From an uncultured Verrucomicrobiota bacterium (GTDB lineage Bacteria; Verrucomicrobiota; Verrucomicrobiia; Limisphaerales; UBA9464), in NCBI GenBank assembly GCA_903907995.1, contig CAIVQH010000060.1, forward strand, positions 414,913 to 478,912: a stretch of DNA of 64,000 bases, written 5' to 3'. Every line of letters starts with the position of its first letter. Position 1 is the first letter of the stretch. A model generated the notes under the pieces. The model was not told the DNA's origin and searched no databases. It saw only the letters and a program-made list of their open reading frames with translations. This document shows, one piece after another, positions 9,094 through 16,851 of this stretch. The position numbers were made by a program, and so were the translations under genes.

Positions 9094-10380
9094 CTACCAC
9101 CGCTGACGCGGCGGGCCGGAGCGCTGCTGCGACTGGCCGCCACCACCGCCTCCGCCGCCACCGCGTTGCGGCGGGCGTCCCTGCCCCTGCCCCCGCCCCT
9201 GCTGCGGCGGCCGACGATCACCGTCACCTCCGGCTGGGGCCGACGCAGAGTAGTCGAAGCCTTCCGCCCGCTTGCGGACGATCCCGCGCCCGATGAAGCG
9301 CTCCAACGAGCGCAATTCACCCTGGTCCTCCGGCGTGACAAAGCTGATGGCGTCGCCCACGGCGTGCGCCCGACCGGTACGACCGATCCGGTGAACATAA
9401 TCCTCCGCGTGCATCGGGAAATCGTAGTTCACCACATGCGAAATGCCGTCCACGTCGATGCCACGCGCAGCGATATCCGTCGCGACCAGCACGCGCACCG
9501 CACCCGATTTAAAATCCTTCAGCGCCTTCAGCCGCTGATTCTGCGAGCGGTTGGAATGCAGCGTCGCCGTGCGGATGCCCTTTTGCTCCAGCTGCCGCGC
9601 GATGCGGTCTGCTCCGTGCTTCATGCGTGAGAAGACGAGCACCATGTCCATCTGCGGATCGCGCAGCAGGTGATGCAACAACGCCGGCTTCAGGTGCTTG
9701 GGCACCTCATAGACGAGCTGGGTGACGGTCTCGGCGGGGTTCGAGCGGCGGCCGATCTGGATCGTCTTCGGATTGCGCTGAAACTCATGCGTCAACGATT
9801 CGATCTCCGACGAAAGGGTCGCGGAAAAGAGCAGGGTCTGCCGTTGCTTCGGCAGTCGGCGGACAACCTGCCGGATCGAAGGCAGGAAGCCCATGTCCAG
9901 CATCCGGTCCGCCTCATCCAGCACCAGGAACTGCAAACCGGAAAAATCCGCGTAATTCCGGTCCATGAGGTCCAGCAGCCGTCCCGGGCACGCGATGACC
10001 ACATCGGTCGAGGCCCGCAACGCGCGGATTTGCGGCTGCTCGCCCACGCCGCCGAAGACGGTGGCCATCGTGAGCGGCAAATGCTTGGCATAGGCGCGCA
10101 CGTTTTCCTCGATCTGGACGACCAGTTCCCGCGTGGGCGCGATGACCAGCACCCGGGTGCCCCGGCGGCCACCGGCAGCCAGGTTGGCGGCGAGTTTCGT
10201 CAGGATGGGCAGCGTAAATGCCGCCGTCTTGCCGGTGCCCGTCTGGGCGATGCCGATGAGGTCCTGCCCGGCAATGATGGGCGGGATGGCGGCGGTCTGA
10301 ATGGGGGTGGGCTCGGTGTAGCCGGCTTCCTGCACGGCCTGCAAAATTTTGGCGTCGAGACCCAGATTACGAAATGACAT
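9094..10380 (-). CDS. rhlE: DEAD-box RNA helicase, RhlE type
   Basis: A 428-residue ATP-dependent RNA helicase. All core motifs are visible: Q motif (TEPTPIQTAAIP), motif I AQTGTGKT, Ia PTRELVVQ, II DEAD in LDEADRMLDMGF, III SAT, IV LVFSRMKHG, V ATDIAARGID and VI HRIGRTGRA. The start FRNLGLDAKILQAVQEAGY and the short Gly/Arg/Gln-rich basic tail (last ~50 residues, with a run of glycines) are typical of RhlE proteins that act in ribosome assembly and RNA turnover in the cold. The gene has a 291-bp non-coding region upstream, room for a regulated leader. Confidence 0.93.
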   Translation of the reverse strand: MSFRNLGLDAKILQAVQEAGYTEPTPIQTAAIPPIIAGQDLIGIAQTGTGKTAAFTLPILTKLAANLAAGGRRGTRVLVIAPTRELVVQIEENVRAYAKHLPLTMATVFGGVGEQPQIRALRASTDVVIACPGRLLDLMDRNYADFSGLQFLVLDEADRMLDMGFLPSIRQVVRRLPKQRQTLLFSATLSSEIESLTHEFQRNPKTIQIGRRSNPAETVTQLVYEVPKHLKPALLHHLLRDPQMDMVLVFSRMKHGADRIARQLEQKGIRTATLHSNRSQNQRLKALKDFKSGAVRVLVATDIAARGIDVDGISHVVNYDFPMHAEDYVHRIGRTGRAHAVGDAISFVTPEDQGELRSLERFIGRGIVRKRAEGFDYSASAPAGGDGDRRPPQQGRGQGQGRPPQRGGGGGGGGGQSQQRSGPPRQRW

Positions 10381-10671
10381 TGAGGGGCAAGGGTAGCCAG
10401 AAGCGGCGCGATAGCACGCCCCAAACGCATTTTTGCCGGGGTCAGCTCCCTGCCCCGCACCTTCCGTCAGAGCCGGATTTGACCAACCTCACCGTTGGCC
10501 TAGGAGAGGCAGAAATTAGCGTTTTAAAAGGCATTTTCGCGTATTTTAGTAGCGCCAGCCGAGCCTTGCTCCCTACCCCGGTCCTACTCCGTTTCCGGCA
10601 CTTCTCAGGCCGGCCCCTAGCTCTGGCTGGATTGCGCTTTCAGGCATGATTCTGGGCATTTTATCACCGCA

Positions 10672-10878
10672 ATGAACGACACGCTCAACACGAAGACGGA
10701 ACTACCGGTGATGGAACTGCGCGAGACGCTGCGCCGCTTCACCTGGCTGGTGGGCATGCTCGCCGTGATCGCCACGGTGGCCGTGCTCGCCCACGAACCC
10801 TTTGGCCGCATGATCGAGCAGCGCCAGGAAGCCGGCCGCCCGGTCTCCGTCACCGGCACGATGCTGGCCCAGCGCTGA
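10672..10878 (+). CDS. Small single-pass membrane protein, unknown
   Basis: A 68-residue protein with an N-terminal polar segment, one hydrophobic helix (FTWLVGMLAVIATVAVLA, residues ~24-41) and a charged C-terminus. I do not recognise a family. Start ATG 10672. Support as a real gene comes from its isolation, its protein-like composition and a strong intrinsic terminator 25 bp after its stop, which shows that transcription ends there on this strand. Confidence 0.6.
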   Translation: MNDTLNTKTELPVMELRETLRRFTWLVGMLAVIATVAVLAHEPFGRMIEQRQEAGRPVSVTGTMLAQR

Positions 10879-10903
10879 TCCGCCAACGACTTTCAAACGA
10901 AGC

Positions 10904-10936
10904 AAGGCCGGAGGATGTCCTCCGGCCTTTTTCTTT
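10904..10936 (+). terminator. Intrinsic terminator
   Basis: A perfect 12-bp stem (AAGGCCGGAGGA at 10904-10915 with TCCTCCGGCCTT at 10918-10929), a 2-nt loop and a following U-rich tract (TTTTTCTTT). It closes the transcription unit of the small membrane protein at 10672-10878. On the other strand the two-gene unit at 10965-11434 converges on it. Confidence 0.9.
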
Positions 10937-10964
10937 GTGTTCAAACCAAACTCCTGCAGGCCGC

Positions 10965-11234
10965 TCAGGCCAGCGGGATAGCTACCGGTTCGAGCAGTTC
11001 GGCGCTAAAGGGCTCCACTTTGAGTTCCAGCCCTTCGTACCAGATGCAGACGAGATCACCGTCGGAAAATCCCCGCAGCCGAAGCGATTGATCCACCGTC
11101 ACAAGGATCGGAGGCTCCTGCACCTGACCGATCGTGTGATGCACCGTCATCACCGGTCCACCCGACTTCAGCCGTACGAGCTCGTCAGGTTTGAACCGGC
11201 AAGGCACCGGTACTTTTTGGGCCTCGGCGGTCAT
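10965..11234 (-). CDS. DUF2158 (YodC-like) small protein
   Basis: An 89-residue protein containing the DUF2158/YodC signature: DELVRLKSGGPVMTVHH followed by CIWYEGLELKVEPFSAELLEPV. The fold of this family is a small beta barrel; its function is unknown. The start is ATG 11234; its first bases overlap the stop of the upstream zinc-ribbon gene (ATGA), so the two genes are co-translated. A longer frame upstream exists but would read through the upstream gene in another frame. Confidence 0.8.
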   Translation of the reverse strand: MTAEAQKVPVPCRFKPDELVRLKSGGPVMTVHHTIGQVQEPPILVTVDQSLRLRGFSDGDLVCIWYEGLELKVEPFSAELLEPVAIPLA

Positions 11235-11434
11235 CGCAAGTGGTGAAAAGCCCACGCTAAGAGGCTCAGCAGCAAGCCCAGAGCGATGAGGGTGCCCCGA
11301 AGTTTGCCCAACTCCTGTCGCAGCGTACTCCAACGCCCGGTATCATCCAACCAGCGCTCACAGGCCGGGCAAATCGACGAATCGCGAGCCACCAAGGAAC
11401 GGCAATGGACGCAGCTTTTTTTAGTCCAGAACAT
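11231..11434 (-). CDS. Small zinc-ribbon membrane protein
   Basis: A 67-residue protein with two CxxC pairs, CVHC (8-11) and CPAC (22-25), spaced as in a small zinc ribbon, and a C-terminal membrane helix (LIALGLLLSLLAWAFHHL). It would be a tail-anchored protein with a cytoplasmic zinc finger. It overlaps the DUF2158 gene by 4 bp, making a two-gene operon. Function unknown. Confidence 0.65.
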   Translation of the reverse strand: MFWTKKSCVHCRSLVARDSSICPACERWLDDTGRWSTLRQELGKLRGTLIALGLLLSLLAWAFHHLR

Positions 11435-11705
11435 TGTTGGTGAGAGATCGATTCCTAGTAATATTTCCTATTACCTGTTAGCCAAATTATTAGCTTATCA
11501 ATCTCAAGCGTCAACCTGTTTCCCCCTCAGGTTCAGCAAGATAACGATTCTCGATAAAAGGCGGATGCAAGCCGGGGAGCGCATGCTTGAAGCCTGAGAC
11601 TGTAATCGTCCATGCAACCCGCTCCCTGCTTGAGAACTGTGGAAGATGGGCAGCAGTGGAGCTTTATTCTGCTTTTCGCCCGTGAAAGCATGCTGACCAT
11701 TGAAC

Positions 11706-12290
11706 ATGGTGTCGGACGACATTCTCAGCCTTTTGGCGGCGCGCCGGGGGCATTTTCGGCTGGAATCCGGCCATCACGGCGAGCTGTGGCTGGAACTGGA
11801 ACGACTCTGCCTGCGTCCGGAACGGGTACGTCCCTTCGCCACGGAACTGGCCCGGCAACTGGTGGCCAATCGTGTAGAGGCCGTCTGCGGCCCGATGAAC
11901 GAGGGCTCGTTCATCGCCCTGCTGGTGGCGGAGGCGATGGGCGTGGAATTCACCTACGCCGAACGGGTTCCCGCCACTGGGCGCACCGGGCTCTTCACGG
12001 TGGATTACCGCGTACCGGCTCCATTGCGCCCAATCCTGCGCGGACGCCGCGTGGCCATCGTCAACGACGTGATTAACGCCGGCTCCGCTGTGCGCGGCAC
12101 CTATGCCGACCTGCTGGCGATCGGGGCAGTGCCGGTCACTCTTGCGTCGCTGGTCGTTCTGGGTGATTCCGCCGCCCGGCTCGCGGACGGCTGGGGCATC
12201 CCGTTGGTAGCCCTGGCTCAGCAGGCCAACCCGTTGTGGGAACCAGCCGCCTGTCCGCTGTGTGCGGCTGGGGAGCCAGTGAGCCAGTGA
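11706..12290 (+). CDS. pyrE: Orotate phosphoribosyltransferase-like protein
   Basis: A 194-residue type I phosphoribosyltransferase. The PRPP-binding loop is VAIVNDVINAGSAVRGT, and the N-terminal block FRLESGHHGELWLELERL with VCGPMNEGSFIALLVAEAMG matches PyrE-like enzymes that make orotidine 5'-phosphate. The loop reads NDVINAG rather than the usual (D/E)DVxTTG, and the C-terminus carries WEPAACPLC, seen in a PyrE-like subgroup, so true OPRT activity is likely but not certain. ATG 11706 is chosen over a TTG two codons upstream. Its stop lies inside an inverted-repeat element shared with the convergent purN gene. Confidence 0.7.
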   Translation: MVSDDILSLLAARRGHFRLESGHHGELWLELERLCLRPERVRPFATELARQLVANRVEAVCGPMNEGSFIALLVAEAMGVEFTYAERVPATGRTGLFTVDYRVPAPLRPILRGRRVAIVNDVINAGSAVRGTYADLLAIGAVPVTLASLVVLGDSAARLADGWGIPLVALAQQANPLWEPAACPLCAAGEPVSQ

Positions 12291-12353
12291 GAGAGCGGGA
12301 TGCTTAGCCACCGGACGCGCGATCCTTTCTCACTTTCTGACTCACTCGCTCAC
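12279..12353. repeat. Inverted repeat of GTGAG-type units spanning two stop codons
   Basis: Left arm 12279-12295 is built of GTGAGCCAGTGAGAGAG; the right arm 12325-12353 carries the complementary TCTCACTTTCTGACTCACTCGCTCAC-like units (GTGAGYGAGTGAG on the other strand). The arms are low-complexity and imperfect. The left arm supplies the stop of the pyrE-like gene (12288-12290), and the right arm supplies the stop of purN (12350-12352). The element sits exactly between two convergent genes and could form a bidirectional terminator-like hairpin. Confidence 0.6.
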
Positions 12354-12985
12354 GATCCGCCCGCAAACCCGGCCGTCAGCCGTCCCCTTACCTTCACTTC
12401 ACCTCGGGCAATCGCGGCGATGGCGGCGGGGTACAGCTCACGTTCGGCCTGCTGGATGCGTTCATGCAGCGTCACCGCCGTATCGCCATCGAGGACCGGC
12501 ACCGCCCGCTGCCCGATGATTGCGCCGGTGTCGATGCCCTGATCCACGTAATGCACGGTGCAGCCCGTCACCTTCACCCCATAGTCGAGCGCCTGTTTCC
12601 AGGCGGCCAGACCGGGAAAGGAAGGCAGGAGCGACGGATGGATGTTCACCACGCGTCCCTCAAACGCCCGCAGAAACTCACCCTTGAGAATGCGCATGAA
12701 GCCGGCCAGCACGACGAGATCCACCTGCGCCTCCCGCAACGCGCCGATATAGGCGGCCTCGGCCGATTCATCGAGCTTGGTGCGGAACGGCCCCGGGACG
12801 ATATGGCGGAAGGGCAGCCCACGCTGGGCGGCGTGCTGAAGGATGCCTGCCTCAGCCACATCGCTGGCGACGAGGACTACCTCCGCCGACACCTGCCCGG
12901 CAGCGATGGCATCGGCGATGGCGACAAAATTCGAGCCCTTGCCCGAACCGAGGACGCCGATACGCAGCGGTAAAGTTTGCGACAT
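12350..12985 (-). CDS. purN: Phosphoribosylglycinamide formyltransferase
   Basis: A 211-residue GAR transformylase, the usual PurN length, which moves a formyl group from 10-formyl-THF to GAR in purine synthesis. It has the P-loop-like start [25 protein letters not shown], the catalytic block [14 protein letters not shown] (Asn, His) and [19 protein letters not shown] with the catalytic Asp. The start is ATG 12985; the reading frame stays open far upstream but that part is not PurN-like. No other purine genes are adjacent. Its 3' end lies in the inverted repeat shared with the pyrE-like gene. Confidence 0.95.
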   Translation of the reverse strand: MSQTLPLRIGVLGSGKGSNFVAIADAIAAGQVSAEVVLVASDVAEAGILQHAAQRGLPFRHIVPGPFRTKLDESAEAAYIGALREAQVDLVVLAGFMRILKGEFLRAFEGRVVNIHPSLLPSFPGLAAWKQALDYGVKVTGCTVHYVDQGIDTGAIIGQRAVPVLDGDTAVTLHERIQQAERELYPAAIAAIARGEVKVRGRLTAGFAGGS

Positions 12986-13049
12986 GCGCGCAGAGTGACC
13001 CGATTCGCCCGACGGATGGAAGATGGCAGTTGGGCGCGGGGCGAGGCTG

Positions 13050-13161
13050 AGGAGACAGGAGACAAAATTCAGGAGACAGGAGTTGGCTGTTGAAGGCTGA
13101 TTCCGCTCCATAACAGCCTGCGAGAGAGAGCCTGGTTTGCAGCTCCTGAATCCTGTCTCCT
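13050..13161. repeat. AGGAGACAGGA-type direct and inverted repeat
   Basis: AGGAGACAGGA occurs at 13050-13060 and again within 13070-13082 as a direct repeat. Its complement TCCTGTCTCCT lies at 13151-13161, giving stem-forming arms separated by about 90 bases. The element fills the space between the start of purN (minus) and the glycosyltransferase gene (plus). The low-complexity arms resemble those of the elements at 12279-12353 and 45372-45455. Confidence 0.55.
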
Positions 13162-13196
13162 TGCTTCCGGCACCGCCGGGCTGCGACAACTCGCGC

Positions 13197-14357
13197 GTGT
13201 TGCTTTGTTGGATTTTCGGAATCCTCGCCCTGATCAGCGTCGTTACTGGCGTGTGGCAGTTTGTCGCGGCGATGCGTTTCCCGCTGCACCGGCGCGTGAC
13301 GGACAAGTCGTTCGCGCCGGGCGTGACGCTGCTCAAATCGCTCAAGGGCTGCGACGACCACACCCGCGACTGCCTGCGGAGCTGGTTCACCCAGGATTAT
13401 GCGGGCCCGGTGCAGATTCTCTTCGCCGTGCAGAACGCCGCTGACCCCGTTTGTGAGGTCGTGCGCTCGTTGCAGCAGGAATTTCCGCAGGCCGACGTGC
13501 GGCTCGAAATCGTCTCCACGCTCCTCGGGGCCAACGCCAAGGTCTCGAAGCTCGCCCACCTCGAATCGCTCGTGGTGCACGAAATCGTCATCATCAGCGA
13601 TGCCGACGTGAAGATACCGGCGGACCTGCTCACCAACATCGTCGCTCCGCTGCGTGATCCAAAAGTGGGATTAGTGAACTGCTTTTACCGGCTGGCCAAC
13701 CCCACCACGGCGGCCATGCGGTGGGAAGCCGTGGCGATCAATGCCGATTTCTGGAGCCAGGTGCTCCAATCCCGCACGCTCCAGCCGCAGGATTTCGCGC
13801 TCGGCGCGGCGATGGCACTCCCGACGGCCCGACTCGTGGAAATCGGCGGCTTTCGCGCGCTGGTGGATTATCTGGCGGATGACTATCAGCTAGGCAACCG
13901 CATCGCGAAGAGGGGCTACCGCATCGAACTGTGCCCGGTAGTCGTCGAATGCTGGGACCCGCCGATGGGCTGGAAACAAGTATGGGCCCACCAGCTGCGC
14001 TGGGCCCGGACCATCCGGGTCTGCCAGCCGGCGCCGTTCGCGGCGAGCATCCTGAGCAATCAGGGACTCTGGCTGGTCCTCTTCGGCCTCGTCAGTATCG
14101 GGCGGTTGGATGGCGAGGTCTCGGTTGGCACCGATGCATTGTTGATCGCCGCGCTGGTTTGGCGCGTGCTGCAAGTGCGCCAGCTGGTGATCCAGCTGGG
14201 CTTCAGCCAAAGGTTTCCGTCGCTCGCCGATGTGGTTCTGCTGAAGGATCTCCTCAACGCCGCCATCTGGGCGGCAGCCTTGTTTGGCAACACCGTTGTC
14301 TGGCGTGGCGTCACCTACCGCGTCGGTCGCGATGGCAAGCTCACACGCCTCATCTAG
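13197..14357 (+). CDS. Family 2/21 glycosyltransferase (ceramide glucosyltransferase / HpnI-like)
   Basis: A ~386-residue membrane glycosyltransferase. It has an N-terminal membrane helix ([20 protein letters not shown]), a GT-A domain with [13 protein letters not shown], the metal-site block [21 protein letters not shown] and the [10 protein letters not shown] acceptor motif, and C-terminal membrane helices. This pattern matches ceramide glucosyltransferases and the hopanoid enzyme HpnI. No hpn or sphingolipid genes are adjacent, so the lipid acceptor is open. GTG 13197 is chosen because the alternative TTG at 13137 lies inside a repeat element; the start remains uncertain. Confidence 0.8.
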   Translation: MLLCWIFGILALISVVTGVWQFVAAMRFPLHRRVTDKSFAPGVTLLKSLKGCDDHTRDCLRSWFTQDYAGPVQILFAVQNAADPVCEVVRSLQQEFPQADVRLEIVSTLLGANAKVSKLAHLESLVVHEIVIISDADVKIPADLLTNIVAPLRDPKVGLVNCFYRLANPTTAAMRWEAVAINADFWSQVLQSRTLQPQDFALGAAMALPTARLVEIGGFRALVDYLADDYQLGNRIAKRGYRIELCPVVVECWDPPMGWKQVWAHQLRWARTIRVCQPAPFAASILSNQGLWLVLFGLVSIGRLDGEVSVGTDALLIAALVWRVLQVRQLVIQLGFSQRFPSLADVVLLKDLLNAAIWAAALFGNTVVWRGVTYRVGRDGKLTRLI

Positions 14358-14416
14358 GTGCCAGCGGTCATTTTTTCAGTTCAGGCTCGCATTGGCGACC
14401 CACCCCTCTATGGGCT

Positions 14417-14956
14417 ATGCTTCACCCGATGAATGACGATGCGTGGCGCCAGCAATTCCGGGAAGTTTACGATCGCGGCACGGCCGCCTGGAAGGCTGGT
14501 CGCCGCACGCCCAAGACGATGTTCGACGAGACTGACACGGCGTTTCTCGCCGGCATCGGCTGCACCGCGCAGGAGCTCTTCGACTTCGTGGACGACTACC
14601 CGCGCTACGGTGAGCCCAACTTCGACACCGTGGTCGAGATCACCGCCATCCGGCGCGACTACTTCCTGAACGTGCTCGGTGGAAAACCCACCGGCCACGT
14701 CGCCTCCATGGCGGATCTGCCGGCCAAGACCGACAAGGCGGACGGCATCGCCTGGCTGCCCCGTCTTATCGCCAAGGCGCGGCTGAAGTTGCGTGGCGAG
14801 ATGCCCGCCGACCTCATGTACGGCTGCGGTGGTGACCGCCCCTTTGTGCGTGAAATGCGGACAACCCTGCCCAAGTTTCTCGCCTTGGTGCGCGATTCCG
14901 GCGACGACGACCGCCTGATCATTGAGGCCGTGAAGCGCAAGGCCCGGCTGAAGTAA
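14417..14956 (+). CDS. DUF5069 domain protein
   Basis: A 175-179 residue protein (ATG 14417 or 14429). It matches the DUF5069 family found mainly in Verrucomicrobia and Planctomycetes: a block WLPRLIAKARLKLRGEMPADLMYGCGGD preceded by a helical N-terminal part with FDFVDDYPRYGEP. The region is soluble and lacks a signal peptide. No biochemical role is known for the family. It follows the glycosyltransferase gene by 59 bp on the same strand. Confidence 0.75.
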   Translation: MLHPMNDDAWRQQFREVYDRGTAAWKAGRRTPKTMFDETDTAFLAGIGCTAQELFDFVDDYPRYGEPNFDTVVEITAIRRDYFLNVLGGKPTGHVASMADLPAKTDKADGIAWLPRLIAKARLKLRGEMPADLMYGCGGDRPFVREMRTTLPKFLALVRDSGDDDRLIIEAVKRKARLK

Positions 14957-15081
14957 CCGGGCCATTTCCACGCGGCGACCGGGAGCCCGTTGCTGAATCG
15001 GGGTTCCCCGTCTTTCTCCATTTCATCGGCTCGGGCACCGCAGGCTTGGCAACTGCGGGCCGTCGCGAGCATGGTTAACGC

Positions 15082-15525
15082 ATGGCAAGCGACCGGTTTC
15101 TCAAGGCGGCGGTGGCCGAAGCCCAGCTCGGTCTCGACGAAGGCGGCATCCCCATCGGCTCCGTGATCGTCCACCAGGGCAAAATCATCGGGCGCGGTCA
15201 CAACCGCCGAGTGCAGCGCGGCAGCACGGTCCTCCACGGCGAGATGGACGCGCTGGAAAACGCGGGCCGGCAATCCGCCTCGGTCTATCGCGAATGCACC
15301 CTCTACACGACGCTCTCGCCCTGCCCCATGTGTACGGGAGCGATCCTGCTCTACAAGATTCCCCGCGTGATCATTGGTGAGAACCGCACGTTTCAGGGCT
15401 CGGAATGGCTGCTGCGCCTCAACGGCGTGGAGGTGACGGTGGTGGATGACGCGACCTGCGTGAAACTGATGGTCGATTTCATCCGCAACAAACCCCAGCT
15501 CTGGAACGAGGACATCGGCGTCTGA
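15082..15525 (+). CDS. Cytosine/nucleoside deaminase, fungal Fcy1-like
   Basis: A 147-residue zinc deaminase of the CDA superfamily. Zinc ligands are H52 (in HGE, with E54 as proton shuttle) and C81/C84 (SPCPMC). Several blocks match the yeast cytosine deaminase Fcy1 rather than tRNA adenosine deaminase TadA: GRGHNRRVQRGS, LHGEMDALENAGR, TLYTTLSPCPMCTGAIL, and the C-terminal WNEDIGV, which corresponds to the WFEDIG end of Fcy1. It probably deaminates cytosine (salvage) or a related base. It stands between DUF5069 and the pseudouridine synthase gene on the same strand. Confidence 0.85.
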   Translation: MASDRFLKAAVAEAQLGLDEGGIPIGSVIVHQGKIIGRGHNRRVQRGSTVLHGEMDALENAGRQSASVYRECTLYTTLSPCPMCTGAILLYKIPRVIIGENRTFQGSEWLLRLNGVEVTVVDDATCVKLMVDFIRNKPQLWNEDIGV

Positions 15526-15582
15526 CGTGTCTGCGGGCGGTTTGCATTGCCGGCCCTGCCATTCGCGGAAAGGCTCACCGCA

Positions 15583-16284
15583 GTGAGCAAACCGGTTCGT
15601 CGTCTCGATCAGATTCTCGCCAACCTCGGCTACTGCAGCCGCAGTGAGGCCCGTGGCTGGGTGCGCGGCGGGCGCGTCCTCGTGAATGACGAGAAAGCCA
15701 CGGACCCTGCCGACAAGGCTCCGCTGGCTTCGGTATTGGTGGACCACCTGCCATTGGAATGCCCCGATGGCCTGCTCGTCGTGCTGAACAAGCCCGCCGG
15801 TTACATCTGCACCCATGACGCGCGCGAGGGCCCGATCGTGTTCGACATCCTGCCGCACCGCTGGGTCCGGCGGAATCCACCGGCCACCACCGTCGGACGG
15901 CTCGACAAGGACACGACCGGCGTCCTGCTCATCACTGACCAGGGCACGCTGGTGCAGCGTTGGACGTCACCGCATCACAAGGTGCCCAAGATTTACGAGG
16001 TCACGCTGGATGGCGAACTGCGGCCGGAACTCATCGAAATCTTTGCCGCCGGCACCCTGCTGCTGGAGGACGACGTGAAACCCTGCCTGCCGGCAAAACT
16101 GGAGATCGTGGGCCCGCACGAAGCCCAGCTGGAACTCGTGGAAGGCCGCTATCATCAGGTGAAGCGCATGTTCGGCAGCCAGGGCCTGAACGTGACGCGG
16201 CTGCACCGGAGCCATTTCGGCGAGTACACCATCGGCGATCTCAAGCCGGGCCAGTGGCGGCTGCTGCCGCTGCCTGCGGGTTGA
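15583..16284 (+). CDS. RsuA/RluE-family rRNA pseudouridine synthase
   Basis: A 233-residue protein. An N-terminal S4 RNA-binding domain (RRLDQILANLGYCSRSEARGWVRGGRV shape, residues ~5-50) is followed by the synthase domain with the catalytic aspartate in GRLDKDTTGVLLITDQG, plus VVLNKPAGYICT and EGRYHQVKRMFGSQG. Small-subunit (U516) or large-subunit targets of this family cannot be separated by eye. GTG 15583 is chosen because the S4 domain begins right after it; a TTG at 15547 is possible. Its 3' end overlaps the convergent macro-domain gene by 44 bp. Confidence 0.9.
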   Translation: MSKPVRRLDQILANLGYCSRSEARGWVRGGRVLVNDEKATDPADKAPLASVLVDHLPLECPDGLLVVLNKPAGYICTHDAREGPIVFDILPHRWVRRNPPATTVGRLDKDTTGVLLITDQGTLVQRWTSPHHKVPKIYEVTLDGELRPELIEIFAAGTLLLEDDVKPCLPAKLEIVGPHEAQLELVEGRYHQVKRMFGSQGLNVTRLHRSHFGEYTIGDLKPGQWRLLPLPAG

Positions 16285-16741
16285 ATTCGACCAGCCGGAT
16301 CGAGCCAGGAAACTGGCTTTTCGCAAACTCCTCCAGCATCAGGGCCTTGGCCTTTTCGGGGGAGAATCCGCCCGAACCGGTTCCCAACAGCGGAAATGCC
16401 ACCGATCTGAAGCCGGCCGTTCCCGCCACCCGGAGAGCGTTTTTTACCGATTCACGAATCGAATAGGCCGAGGCCCGCCACAGCATGTTGATGCCGGCCA
16501 CGTGGATGATTCCACGAAACGGAAGCCGCCCGGCCCCCGTCAGGATCGCTTTTCCCAGTGGCACTGGCCCATGCCGGGCCACTTCGCGGAACGGTTCCGT
16601 GCCGGCCGCGCGCTTGATGGCCCCCGAAACGCCCTGAGGCAGCAACAGCCACCACGGGATGATATTCCGGTTCCAAGCGTTGACGATGGCCTCGACCGGC
16701 TGCTGAAGGAGATCGCCTTCCACGACACACCAGTTAGGCAT
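16241..16741 (-). CDS. Macro-domain protein (ADP-ribose binding)
   Basis: A 166-residue stand-alone macro domain. NWCVVEGDLLQQPVEAIVNAWN is the opening strand with the conserved Asn, and VAFPLLGTGSGGFSPEKA is the phosphate-binding loop. Such proteins bind or hydrolyse ADP-ribose conjugates, including O-acetyl-ADP-ribose and ADP-ribosylated residues. The second loop reads PWWLLLPQGVSGAIK, where many family members have a Gly-rich stretch after a short insertion. ATG 16741 is chosen; ATG 16753 is also possible. The C-terminus (AAAAAATGPA) overlaps the convergent RsuA-type gene. Confidence 0.85.
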   Translation of the reverse strand: MPNWCVVEGDLLQQPVEAIVNAWNRNIIPWWLLLPQGVSGAIKRAAGTEPFREVARHGPVPLGKAILTGAGRLPFRGIIHVAGINMLWRASAYSIRESVKNALRVAGTAGFRSVAFPLLGTGSGGFSPEKAKALMLEEFAKSQFPGSIRLVEFNPQAAAAAATGPA

Positions 16742-16851
16742 CAATGGCTGCATGGGAGTTTAACTCTGTTCCGGCAATAAGGTTTCGCCTGCATCCGATC
16801 CGGCAAACGCGGCCATTGCCTACCCCTTTGTCCGTCCGCTACAACGCTCCG

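Noticed and set aside
12279..13161. Possible CRISPR array, because of repeated short units
   Set aside because: The units are low-complexity, unevenly spaced and partly inverted, without unique spacers or cas genes.
15082..15525. tRNA adenosine deaminase TadA
   Set aside because: The flanking blocks and C-terminus match Fcy1-type cytosine deaminase rather than TadA.
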